A DNA stretch of 64,000 nt. Source: Glandiceps talaboti (taxonomy: Eukaryota > Hemichordata > Enteropneusta > Spengelidae). Below the pieces are notes generated by a model. The model worked only from the letters and a program-made list of their open reading frames with translations, made no database searches and was not told where the DNA came from. The position numbers and the translations under genes were made by a program. The stretch covers positions 17,664,151-17,728,150 of the forward strand of contig NC_135563.1 in the NCBI RefSeq assembly GCF_964340395.1, written 5' to 3'. Positions 23,861-52,322 of this stretch are shown piece after piece. How positions within the stretch are numbered: position 1 is the first letter of the stretch; every line of letters starts with the position of its first letter.

Positions 23861-24572
23861 TAGGTGGCAGTATGATCAGCCGATTGTAGATGCCAGGTAG
23901 TTTGATGTTGAGCATCTGACTTTGATCAAAAGGTCAATACTAAAAAAATGTTGAACTGTATACTTGTGCATTGTAATGTTTGTAATTCATTTGAACTACC
24001 AAGCTGATGAATATTTTTGGTCAACTGCATAAGTATGAGTATGCAACAGAATGTTGAAATGGATACTTATAAGAATTGGTAATTCATTTATTTGTAACAT
24101 GTAAAACAATCCACCAACAGAATTTTTCTTATTTAAACAAGTTTTTTTTTTAAATGTTTCATTTATTTCAAAGACAATAAAATCGTTGAACAATTCACAT
24201 TGCAGTCAGCAGTCACTTTATTAATTGGAACCACAGGGTTTTGCTTATTATAAACAAGGCAAAAGCACAGAGAAATATCAACACTTGCATGAAAACAAAG
24301 TGTAACACATCAATTCAATATCAACGTTAACATTAAAATGCAACAAAAATAACTACATATTTCCTATGTATAAAATGATCACTCATTTATATATGGATAA
24401 AACATACTTTGATTTCCATTGCATATTAAAGAATGCCAATATTGATAACTAAAATGGTATATCGCTAATGCCTAGGAGTTTGAGTGGCAAAAAATGTAAC
24501 TTGAGATGAGGGAAGTGAGAAAAAACAGAGAACAATTAGAGTGGAATGTACACTAACAATATAGAAGGGGGG

Positions 24573-24578
24573 AAAAAA
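24573..24578 (-). terminator. Pol III T-run terminator for tRNA-Ala
   Basis: Six A bases on the plus strand (TTTTTT on the minus strand) start 8 bases past the tRNA 3' end. This is the usual distance for an RNA polymerase III stop. Confidence 0.8.
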
Positions 24579-24585
24579 GGATATC

Positions 24586-24658
24586 TGGAGAATCCGGGCA
24601 TCGATCCCGGTACCTCTCGCATGCTAAGCGAGCGCTCTACCATGTGAGCTAATTCCCC
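24586..24658 (-). tRNA. tRNA-Ala (anticodon AGC)
   Basis: The minus strand folds into a 73-nt cloverleaf. The acceptor stem GGGGAAT/ATTCTCC has one G-T pair. The D stem is GCTC/GAGC, the anticodon stem CTCGC/GCGAG with loop TTAGCAT (anticodon AGC, read as IGC), the variable loop is five bases, and the T stem CCGGG/CCCGG has loop ATCGATG. The discriminator is A. No intron, and CCA is not encoded, as expected for a nuclear animal tRNA. The A-box and B-box regions look intact and a T-run terminator follows. It lies 406 bases upstream of the SMC3 start codon, on the opposite strand. The 65-codon frame across it is a tRNA artefact. Confidence 0.96.
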
Positions 24659-24739
24659 GCCGCTGATGACAGAAGTGGTTCTTACTTTATTCAAATTTTG
24701 TATTGCAAACTGAGCATACCGCAAGCTAAGCATTAAAAT

Positions 24740-24829
24740 CGTCTCTGGATATAGTTTATGCAGTATCTATCGAATATTCTGTACAAATTTCGACAACTCG
24801 ATATCACAGTACAATGAGACAACATGATC
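24740..24829 (+). repeat. Partial copy of the 23131-23305 foldback in the SMC3 upstream region
   Basis: 'gacaactcgatatcacagtacaatgagacaacatgat' differs by only a few bases from the interior of the 23131 element. The terminal inverted repeats are absent. Confidence 0.6.
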
Positions 24830-24879
24830 GATGAAAATAACTCATTCGGTACGACGATAAGAACAAAAGAAATCTCCAT

Positions 24880-25064
24880 TTTTTTATCCCGCCAAAACAC
24901 AAAGCACTAACGCAGAGGGCGCCATATTGAGGACAGACGGACGGAAGGAGACGATTGTTATTTGGACCCTGCTATTAATTCGATGCCGTCGTCGTTTAAA
25001 GCAGATTTCGTCCAAGTGGATGTAAAAATTTGATAATTTGTTATCTTTTCTAACTTACAGTACG
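24880..25064 (+). promoter_or_regulatory. Likely SMC3 promoter and 5' UTR
   Basis: This stretch is CpG-richer than its surroundings and includes GCCATATTG at 24921-24929, which fits the YY1 core GCCATNTTG often found near start sites of housekeeping genes. The transcription start cannot be placed. A pyrimidine tract ending 'cttacag' at 25060 resembles a splice acceptor just before the ATG, so a 5' UTR intron is possible. Confidence 0.45.
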
Positions 25065-42633
<17,569 letters not shown>

Positions 42634-42654
<21 letters not shown>

Positions 42655-42714
42655 AGATGGTTATTACTTTGAAGTTAGATGACGATATGACACACAGCTA
42701 AATATGTTTATTAC
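42634..42714 (+). repeat. 47-bp tandem duplication over the SMC3 stop codon
   Basis: GATGATATGACACACAACTAA (the last six codons plus stop) at 42634-42654 recurs as GACGATATGACACACAGCTAA starting at 42681. Both copies are followed by 'atgttattac'-like sequence. The second copy lies in the 3' UTR. Confidence 0.85.
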
Positions 42715-42723
42715 ACGGATATT

Positions 42724-43032
42724 TAAAGTGGCCATATGGATGAGCATTGGGTATTTTTTTTGGATTCTTTAAATTTTAAAGCAATTTTATCATGGCATTC
42801 TCCTCGAAAAATCAATGTGAAACAATATATGCCAAGTCCTTGTTTGCAGTTCAATGAATTGCAAAGCATAATAAATGTGTAAAATGTTTGTTATTGTATG
42901 TACAATAACAAACTTTTTACACTTTTTTTGGCTTTTTGTAATGTATTAAGTGACAAACACAGACTAAGACAATGTTGTTTTTTAAATTAAAAATCCAAAA
43001 TGAAACCCAATCCTTGTCCATATAGTCACTTA
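42724..43032. mobile_element. Terminal-inverted-repeat element (MITE-like), copy 2, in SMC3 3' UTR
   Basis: TAAAGTGGCCATATGGATGA at the left end pairs with the inverted right end at 43004-43032 ('acccaatccttgtccatata' onward). The middle is a near-perfect palindrome, 'gtttgttattgtatgtacaataacaaac', around 42886-42913. It begins 70 bases after the SMC3 stop and belongs to the same family as 22524-22931. Confidence 0.75.
42870..42875 (+). terminator. Candidate SMC3 poly(A) signal
   Basis: AATAAA 216 bases after the stop, inside the foldback element at 42724-43032. Further AATAAA motifs occur near 43871 and 45098, so a longer 3' UTR is possible. Confidence 0.4.
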
Positions 43033-45410
43033 GTTTAAAGTCTACTTTAAACACATGTACACTTTTTTTTATAGTCTTTAGAAGTATTCAAAGTTATTGT
43101 TCCTAAATATCTTTATTACTGTTTATTGTCCTCAATACAGTGTTTGTATTTTTAAAAGTGTTGTTGTATTTATTGTATTTTAAGAAATGTTGAACCACAA
43201 TTCAAATGTTCATATATTAAATTTGGTATCATGCCACTTGTGAGAGAGTATCCTAATAATACTGTATTTGTTGTACATCATGTCTCCACTAGATTAAAGT
43301 GTACACTGTCAGTATACAATGCCATGGTTTGGACCATGTAATATTGTGGTATTTGATCACAGTATACACAACTTATTATTGCTAGGTAGCTTACACAAGG
43401 CCCAAATCTATTATTTCACATTGTCACTCCTAAAGTGTTGATTTGGTGTTTCACTTAATATGTAACATGATAATTTTTTACAGACACTCTTACATCTTCT
43501 AATGCAAAAGAAACAATTGCACAGGTGCCATGCACAGTGTGTACAGTGGGGGATGTAGAAGTAGTCAAGTTTAATTGTAATCATGAACTCCATGTGTAAT
43601 GATTTCGTTAGAAGCCTGTTCTTACTGCACTGTGAAAGAATAGCAATGCTTATCAGTGTTCAATGTGATTAGGCAATGGATCCTGCTATTGTGTCTCTGT
43701 TATTGTTAGTCTGTAGTTGAAATATGTCTATCTTTGTGTCAAAAACGTAATGTTCCATGAGTGAAACACCAAGCCTACATCATTTTTGCTGTAATACAGA
43801 AAACTGTAATTATCCCTGTAGTACAGTATTTCAGTTCATACTCAATGTCAGTTTGCTTCACTTACGAAGAATAAACTCTTCAGTATTAAAAATTACAACT
43901 ACAGACTACAGCTAAAGGCTCATGTTGGTTTTTTGAACAACTTGATTTTGACACTTACTGTAATTTCACAAGTTCACCAATATATACAGTGTAGTTGGAA
44001 TAGCGATGTAAATTTCCTTTAGTAATCTTCTGTAAAAGTTTACTTATAATTAGAGTTATTCTTAGGATAGTAAATTGTTTTGATTAATTTCTCACTAGAA
44101 TTACTTTGTAGTAAAAATTGGAAAACTGAGTTTCAGAATTTAAAAAAAACATTACCATATGTCTGATCTCTAAATACGTTGCTTCTGTCAAACAACAGAC
44201 AAACTGCAGAAAGTATCAACACTTTGTCAAAAATTATACTTTTACTTTTTGGCTGCAAATATTATGAACTGTGTTTGATGCAAGATGACTCTTAGACAGC
44301 TGAGAGCCTCTCTACATCAATCTATAGATGCCGGTATGCTTGTAACTTCACACTATGTTTCCTGTTGGTTTTATTGTATACACAGACACAAATATTTATC
44401 AAATACATACCAGTTTTGTGTTCTTGCTAATAAGATATATCAGAAGATGTGTGCATTATATGAGAGGCATCAATATATCAAGTTAACATGTACATGTACT
44501 GTAAACCTGGATATTTTCACTCCTACAAAATTTTGCAATTTTAGTCTTCAGCTAGTTCTCATCAAAGACTTATTTTTTTACTAATTATCAGACTGGTAAC
44601 ATTGTGTTCATGCATAAGAAGGCATTTTAGTCACTACTTATATTATTGGGTTTTTTCCAGCGAAATTAGCAAAATAAGTATTTAGTGAACATTTTCAGGT
44701 TTACAGTATAGCCTTGAAGTGGAACTACAAATGTATCAAATTCTCTCTTATCTAGTTAAAATTTGTCCTGAATTTGAGCACATTTTTGTCATTTATGAAC
44801 AAATCTAGACAAGTATGTTTGTATTGTTTGATATCATTACATCATTTAGTCACATCTCAACGCTGCCAGTGTATTTTGTCACTACAAAATTAAAAAAAAA
44901 ATTTCTGATATTCAAATATCAATTTATTGACAATGGAGATGTTTAGTTATAGATTTTAGTTATTGTTATGTTGTACTTTGTATTTTGTGTCATGCCAAGT
45001 CTGTGATGTGTAGAGCTCTTTTTTCCACCTTTTTGTGTAGTCTTTTGATGGGCCAAGTACCAATAGTGTTAATGGTAGAGTATGGTAGTTACTGGAATAA
45101 AGAGTTTTGAAATATATGAATGTGCGTGGTGTTTTGTGTGTGAAATACAGCTGTTAGTGTTAGTTACTTGCTTGGAGTATGTTGTGCTGCGAATGAACAA
45201 AACATGAAGTATGTAGTGGCCCATGGTCCAACTCCAAGTAAATAATATTTTAGAGGTTTTTAATGCAGAAACATAAAATTTAGAAATATATATCTGCGAT
45301 GGGAAATTATTCAATGAACAGCTGCAATTTCTACTGGTCATCACTTAAATATCCCCACGTTGGTCTTTTCTTGTGTGTGTGTGTGTGTGTGTGTGTGAAT
45401 TGCACATACC
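43033..45410. other. SMC3 downstream flank, no gene seen
   Basis: AT-rich sequence without supported exons; the longest frame (44285-44584, 99 codons) has no recognisable domain. Possibly an extended SMC3 3' UTR up to the AATAAA near 45098. A (GT)n tract at 45373-45397 lies just before the satellite. Confidence 0.5.
45373..45397 (+). repeat. (GT)n microsatellite at the satellite boundary
   Basis: About 12 GT units ending 13 bases before the first satellite bases. Confidence 0.95.
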
Positions 45411-48400
45411 AGTCCAAACAGCCCCAATTTCGCATTTTTCAACTATTACGCAATAATGCGTTTTTGCAGTCCAAACGGTCCCAATTTCGCCTTTTTTGAC
45501 CTTTGTGAAGAAATCGACTTTTGGCGATGAATACTACCCTCTACAGTTGACCTATCATTACAAATGCATTAATTAAAGTGTTGCGAGTTGTAAGAAATCT
45601 TGGTTAAGTTTATAACGAAAGTATGACATTTTTCATAATTTTTGTTTTAATTTTTTCAGAAATATTTATTTTAATTTTTCAAAAACCACTCTAAAAGACG
45701 TGTTTGATATTATGAAACGTAAATGAGGTGATTTGGTTTGGCCGTGGACACGTTATTATCGGTTACATACAAAAAAGTCGCATTTTTCAACTATTACGCA
45801 ATAATGCGTTTTTGCAGTCCAAACGGCCCCAATTTCGCCTTTTTTGACCTTTGTGAAGAAATCGACTTTTGGCGATGAATACTACCCTCTACAGTTGACC
45901 TATCATTACAAATGCATTAATTAAAGTGTTGCGAGTTGTAAGAAATCTTGGTTAAGTTTATAACGAAAGTATGACATTTTTCATAATTTTTGTTTTAATT
46001 TTTTCAGAAATATTTATTTTAATTTTTCAAAAACCACTCTAAAAGACGTGTTTGATATTATGAAACGTAAATGAGGTGATTTGGTTTGGCCGTGGACACG
46101 TTATTATCGGTTACATACAAAAAAGTCGCATTTTTCAACTATTACGCAATAATGCGTTTTTGCAGTCCAAACGGCCCCAATTTCGCCTTTTTTGACCTTT
46201 GTGAAGAAATCGACTTTTGGCGATGAATACTACCCTCTACAGTTGACCTATCATTACAAATGCATTAATTAAAGTGTTGCGAGTTGTAAGAAATCTTGGT
46301 TAAGTTTATAACGAAAGTATGACATTTTTCATAATTTTTGTTTTAATTTTTTCAGAAATATTTATTTTAATTTTTCAAAAACCACTCTAAAAGACGTGTT
46401 TGATATTATGAAACGTAAATGAGATGATTTGGTTTTGCCGTGGACACGTTATTATCGGTTACATACAAAAAAGTCGCATTTTTCAACTATTACGCAATAA
46501 TGCGTTTTTGCAGTCCAAACGGTCCCAATTTCGCCTTTTTTGACCTTTGTGAAGAAATCGACTTTTGGCGATGAATACTACCCTCTACAGTTGACCTATC
46601 ATTACAAATGCATTAATTAAAGTGTTGCGAGTTGTAAGAAATCTTGGTTAAGTTTATAACGAAAGTATGACATTTTTCATAATTTTTGTTTTAATTTTTT
46701 CAGAAATATTTATTTTAATTTTTCAAAAACCACTCTAAAAGACGTGTTTGATATTATGAAACGTAAATGAGGTGATTTGGTTTGGCCGTGGACACGTTAT
46801 TATCGGTTACATACAAAAAAGTCGCATTTTTCAACTATTACGCAATAATGCGTTTTTGCAGTCCAAACGGTCCCAATTTCGCCTTTTTTGACCTTTGTGA
46901 AGAAATCGACTTTTGGCGATGAATACTACCCTCTACAGTTGACCTATCATTACAAATGCATTAATTAAAGTGTTGCGAGTTGTAAGAAATCTTGGTTAAG
47001 TTTATAACGAAAGTATGACATTTTTCATAATTTTTGTTTTAATTTTTTCAGAAATATTTATTTTAATTTTTCAAAAACCACTCTAAAAGACGTGTTTGAT
47101 ATTATGAAACGTAAATGAGGTGATTTGGTTTGGCCGTGGACACGTTATTATCGGTTACATACAAAAAAGTCGCATTTTTCAACTATTACGCAATAATGCT
47201 TTTTTGCTGTCCAAATGGCCCCAATTTCGCCTTTTTTGACCTTTGTGAAGAAATCGACTTTTGGCGATGTATACTACCCTCTACAGTTGACCTATCATTA
47301 CAAATGCATTAATTAAAGTGTTGCGAGTTGTAAGAAATCTTGGTTAAGTTTATAACGAAAGTATGACATTTTTCATAATTTTTGTTTTAATTTTTTCAGA
47401 AATATTTATTTTAATTTTTCAAAAACCACTCTAAAAGACGTGTTTGATATTATGAAACGTAAATGAGATGATTTGGTTTGGCCGTGGACACGTTATTATC
47501 GGTTACATACAAAAAAGTCGCATTTTTCAACTATTACGCAATAATGCGTTTTTGCAGTCCAAACGGTCCCAATTTCGCCTTTTTTGACCTTTGTGAAGAA
47601 ATCGACTTTTGGCGATGAATACTACCCTCTACAGTTGACCTATCATTACAAATGCATTAATTAAAGTGTTGCGAGTTGTAAGAAATCTTGGTTAAGTTTA
47701 TAACGAAAGTATGACCTTTTTCATAATTTTTGTTTTAATTTTTTCAGAAATATTTATTTTAATTTTTCAAAAACCACTCTAAAAGACGTGTTTGATATTA
47801 TGAAACGTAAATGAGATGATTTGGTTTGGCCGTGGACACGTTATTATCGGTTACATACAAAAAAGTCGCATTTTTCAACTATTACGCAATAATGCGTTTT
47901 TGCAGTCCAAACGGTCCCAATTTCGCCTTTTTTGACCTTTGTGAAGAAATCGACTTTTGGCGATGAATACTACCCTCTACAGTTGACCTATCATTACAAA
48001 TGCATTAATTAAAGTGTTGCGAGTTGTAAGAAATCTTGGTTAAGTTTATAACGAAAGTATGACATTTTTCATAATTTTTGTTTTAATTTTTTCAGAAATA
48101 TTTATTTTAATTTTTCAAAAACCACTCTAAAAGACGTGTTTGATATTATGAAACGTAAATGAGATGATTTGGTTTGGCCGTGGACACGTTATTATCGGTT
48201 ACATACAAAAAAGTCGCATTTTTCAACTATTACGCAATAATGCGTTTTTGCAGTCCAAACGGTCCCAATTTCGCCTTTTTTGACCTTTGTGAAGAAATCG
48301 ACTTTTGGCGATGAATACTACCCTCTACAGTTGACCTATCATTACAAATGCATTAATTAAAGTGTTGCGAGTTGTAAGAAATCTTGGTTAAGTTTATAAC

Positions 48401-51400
48401 GAAAGTATGACATTTTTCATAATTTTTGTTTTAATTTTTTCAGAAATATTTATTTTAATTTTTCAAAAACCACTCTAAAAGACGTGTTTGATATTATGAA
48501 ACGTAAATGAGATGATTTGGTTTGGCCGTGGACACGTTATTATCGGTTACATACAAAAAAGTCGCATTTTTCAACTATTACGCAATAATGCGTTTTTGCA
48601 GTCCAAACGGCCCCAATTTCGCCTTTTTTGACCTTTGTGAAGAAATCGACTTTTGGCGATGAATACTACCCTTTACAGTTGACCTATCATTACAAATGCA
48701 TTAATTAAAGTGTTGCGAGTTGTAAGAAATCTTGGTTAAGTTTATAACGAAAGTATGACATTTTTCATAATTTTTGTTTTAATTTTTTCAGAAATATTTA
48801 TTTTAATTTTTCAAAAACCACTCTAAAAGACGTGTTTGATATTATGAAACGTAAATGAGATGATTTGGTTTGGCCGTGGACACGTTATTATCGGTTACAT
48901 ACAAAAAAGTCGCATTCTTCAACTATTACGCAATAATGCGTTTTTGCAGTCCAAACGGTCCCAATTTCGCCTTTTTTGACCTTTGTGAAGAAATCGACTT
49001 TTGGCGATGAATACTACCCTCTACAGTTGACCTATCATTACAAATGCATTAATTAAAGTGTTGCGAGTTGTAAGAAATCTTGGTTAAGTTTATAACGAAA
49101 GTATGACATTTTTCATAATTTTTGTTTTAATTTTTTCAGAAATATTTATTTTAATTTTTCAAAAACCACTCTAAAAGACGTGTTTGATATTATGAAACGT
49201 AAATGAGATGATTTGGTTTGGCCGTGGACACGTTATTATCGGTTACATACAAAAAAGTCGCATTTTTCAACTATTACGCAATAATGCGTTTTTGCAGTCC
49301 AAACGGTCCCAATTTCGCCTTTTTTGACCTCTGTGAAGAAATCGACTTTTGGCGATGAATACTACCCTCTACAGTTGACCTATCATTACAAATGCATTAA
49401 TTAAAGTGTTGCGAGTTGTAAGAAATCTTGGTTAAGTTTATAACGAAAGTATGACATTTTTCATAATTTTTGTTTTAATTTTTTCAGAAATATTTATTTT
49501 AATTTTTCAAAAACCACTCTAAAAGACGTGTTTGATATTATGAAACGTAAATGAGATGATTTGGTTTGGCCGTGGACACGTTATTATCGGTTACATACAA
49601 AAAAGTCGCATTTTTCAACTATTACGCAATAATGCGTTTTTGCAGTCCAAACGGTCCCAATTTCGCCTTTTTTGACCTTTGTGAAGAAATCGACTTTTGG
49701 CGATGAATACTACCCTCTACAGTTGACCTATCATTACAAATGCATTAATTAAAGTGTTGCGAGTTGTAAGAAATCTTGGTTAAGTTTATAACGAAAGTAT
49801 GACATTTTTCATAATTTTTGTTTTAATTTTTTCAGCGATATTTATTTTAATTTTTCAAAAACCACTCTAAAAGACGTGTTTGATATTATGAAACGTAAAT
49901 GAGATGATTTGGTTTGGCCGTGGACACGTTATTATCGGTTACATACAAAAAAGTCGCATTTTTCAACTATTGCGCAATAATGCGTTTTTGCAGTCCAAAC
50001 GGTCCCAATTTCGCCTTTTTTGACCTTTGTGAAGAAATCGACTTTTGGCGATGAATACTACCCTCTACAGTTGACCTATCATTACAAATGCATTAATTAA
50101 AGTGTTGCGAGTTGTAAGAAATCTTGGTTAAGTTTATAACGAAAGTATGACATTTTTCATAATTTTTGTTTTAATTTTTTCAGAAATATTTATTTTAATT
50201 TTTCAAAAACCACTCTAAAAGACGTGTTTGATATTATGAAACGTAAATGAGATGATTTGGTTTGGCCGTGGACACGTTATTATCGGTTACATACAAAAAA
50301 GTCGCATTTTTCAACTATTACGCAATAATGCGTTTTTGCAGTCCAAACGGTCCCAATTTCGCCTTTTTTGACCTTTGTGAAGAAATCGACTTTTGGCGAT
50401 GAATACTACCCTCTACAGTTGACCTATCATTACAAATGCATTAATTAAAGTGTTGCGAGTTGTAAGAAATCTTGGTTAAGTTTATAACGAAAGTATGACA
50501 TTTTTCATAATTTTTGTTTTAATTTTTTCAGAAATATTTATTTTAATTTTTCAAAAACCACTCTAAAAGACGTGTTTGATATTATGAAACGTAAATGAGA
50601 TGATTTGGTTTGGCCGTGGACACGTTATTATCGGTTACATACAAAAAAGTCGCATTTTTCAACTATTACGCAATAATGCGTTTTTGCAGTCCAAACGGCC
50701 CCAATTTCGCCTTTTTTGACCTTTGTGAAGAAATCGACTTTTGGCGATGAATACTACCCTTTACAGTTGACCTATCATTACAAATGCATTAATTAAAGTG
50801 TTGCGAGTTGTAAGAAATCTTGGTTAAGTTTATAACGAAAGTATGACATTTTTCATAATTTTTGTTTTAATTTTTTCAGAAATATTTATTTTAATTTTTC
50901 AAAAACCACTCTAAAAGACGTGTTTGATATTATGAAACGTAAATGAGATGATTTGGTTTGGCCGTGGACACGTTATTATCGGTTACATACAAAAAAGTCG
51001 CATTTTTCAACTATTACGCAATAATGCGTTTTTGCAGTCCAAACGGTCCCAATTTCGCCTTTTTTGACCTTCGTGAAGAAATCGACTTTTGGCGATGAAT
51101 ACTACCCTCTACAGTTGACCTATCATTACAAATGCATTAATTAAAGTGTTGCGAGTTGTAAGAAATCTTGGTTAAGTTTATAACGAAAGTATGACATTTT
51201 TCATAATTTTTGTTTTAATTTTTTCAGAAATATTTATTTTAATTTTTCAAAAACCACTCTAAAAGACGTGTTTGATATTATGAAACGTAAATGAGATGAT
51301 TTGGTTTGGCCGTGGACACGTTATTATCGGTTACATACAAAAAAGTCGCATTTTTCAACTATTACGCAATAATGCGTTTTTGCAGTCCAAACGGTCCCAA

Positions 51401-52237
51401 TTTCGCCTTTTTTGACCTTCGTGAAGAAATCGACTTTTGGCGATGAATACTACCCTCTACAGTTGACCTATCATTACAAATGCATTAATTAAAGTGTTGC
51501 GAGTTGTAAGAAATCTTGGTTAAGTTTATAACGAAAGTATGACATTTTTCATAATTTTTGTTTTAATTTTTTCAGAAATATTTATTTTAATTTTTCAAAA
51601 ACCACTCTAAAAGACGTGTTTGATATTATGAAACGTAAATGAGATGATTTGGTTTGGCCGTGGACACGTTATTATCGGTTACATACAAAAAAGTCGCATT
51701 TTTCAACTATTACGCAATAATGCGTTTTTGCAGTCCAAACGGTCCCAATTTCGCCTTTTTTGACCTTTGTGAAGAAATCGACTTTTGGCGATGAATACTA
51801 CCCTCTACAGTTGACCTATCATTACAAATGCATTAATTAAAGTGTTGCGAGTTGTAAGAAATCTTGGTTAAGTTTATAACGAAAGTATGACATTTTTCAT
51901 AATTTTTGTTTTAATTTTTTCAGAAATATTTATTTTAATTTTTCAAAAACCACTCTAAAAGACGTGTTTGATATTATGAAACGTAAATGAGATGATTTGG
52001 TTTGGCCGTGGACACGTTATTATCGGTTACATACAAAAAAGTCGCATTTTTCAACTATTACGCAATAATGCGTTTTTGCAGTCCAAATGGCCCCAATTTC
52101 GCCTTTTTTGACCTTTGTGAAGAAATCGACTTTTGGCGATGTATACTACCCTCTACAGTTGACCTATCATTACAAATGCATTAATTAAAGTGTTGCGAGT
52201 TGTAAGAAATCTTGGTTAAGTTTATAACGAAAGTATG
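45411..52237 (+). repeat. 348-bp satellite array, about 19.6 copies
   Basis: The anchor CGCATTTTTCAACTATTACG occurs at 45431 and then every 348 bases to 52043, twenty times; the one copy with a base change in it (48913) keeps the spacing. The intervals checked are exactly 348 bases, and the first-to-last distance is exactly 19 x 348, so any indels would have to cancel. Copies differ by only a few substitutions, for example GGTCCC/GGCCCC and GAGGTG/GAGATG. The monomer is AT-rich and contains ACGCA-ATAA-TGCGT, a small hairpin. It has no coding potential; two 60-codon frames arise from point variants. The monomer is about twice a nucleosomal repeat. Confidence 0.98.
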
Positions 52238-52290
52238 TAATTTTTTAAAATTTTTGTATTAATTTTTTTTAGAAATATTGATTGATTCAT

Positions 52291-52322
<32 letters not shown>

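Larger units (their letters stand above)
20834..24585. other. Intergenic region with repeats, no gene seen
   Basis: This lies between the Ig/EGF gene and the tRNA. From 21060 to about 21560 there is a diverged tandem repeat ('taactttattaatctg.caagtcctta..ccagagt.cagtcattg.taggtcc'). Foldback elements lie at 22524-22931 and 23131-23305, and a copy of dispersed repeat B at 23765-23860. No supported exon. Confidence 0.6.

Noticed and set aside
24536-24733. 65-codon minus-strand frame containing ELAHMVERSLSMREVPGS
   Set aside because: This is the translated tRNA-Ala gene, a common false protein.
45411-52237. CRISPR-like or coding interpretation of the 348-bp array
   Set aside because: The whole monomer repeats with no unique spacers, the host is an animal, and the only frames (near 47130 and 52002) arise from point variants.
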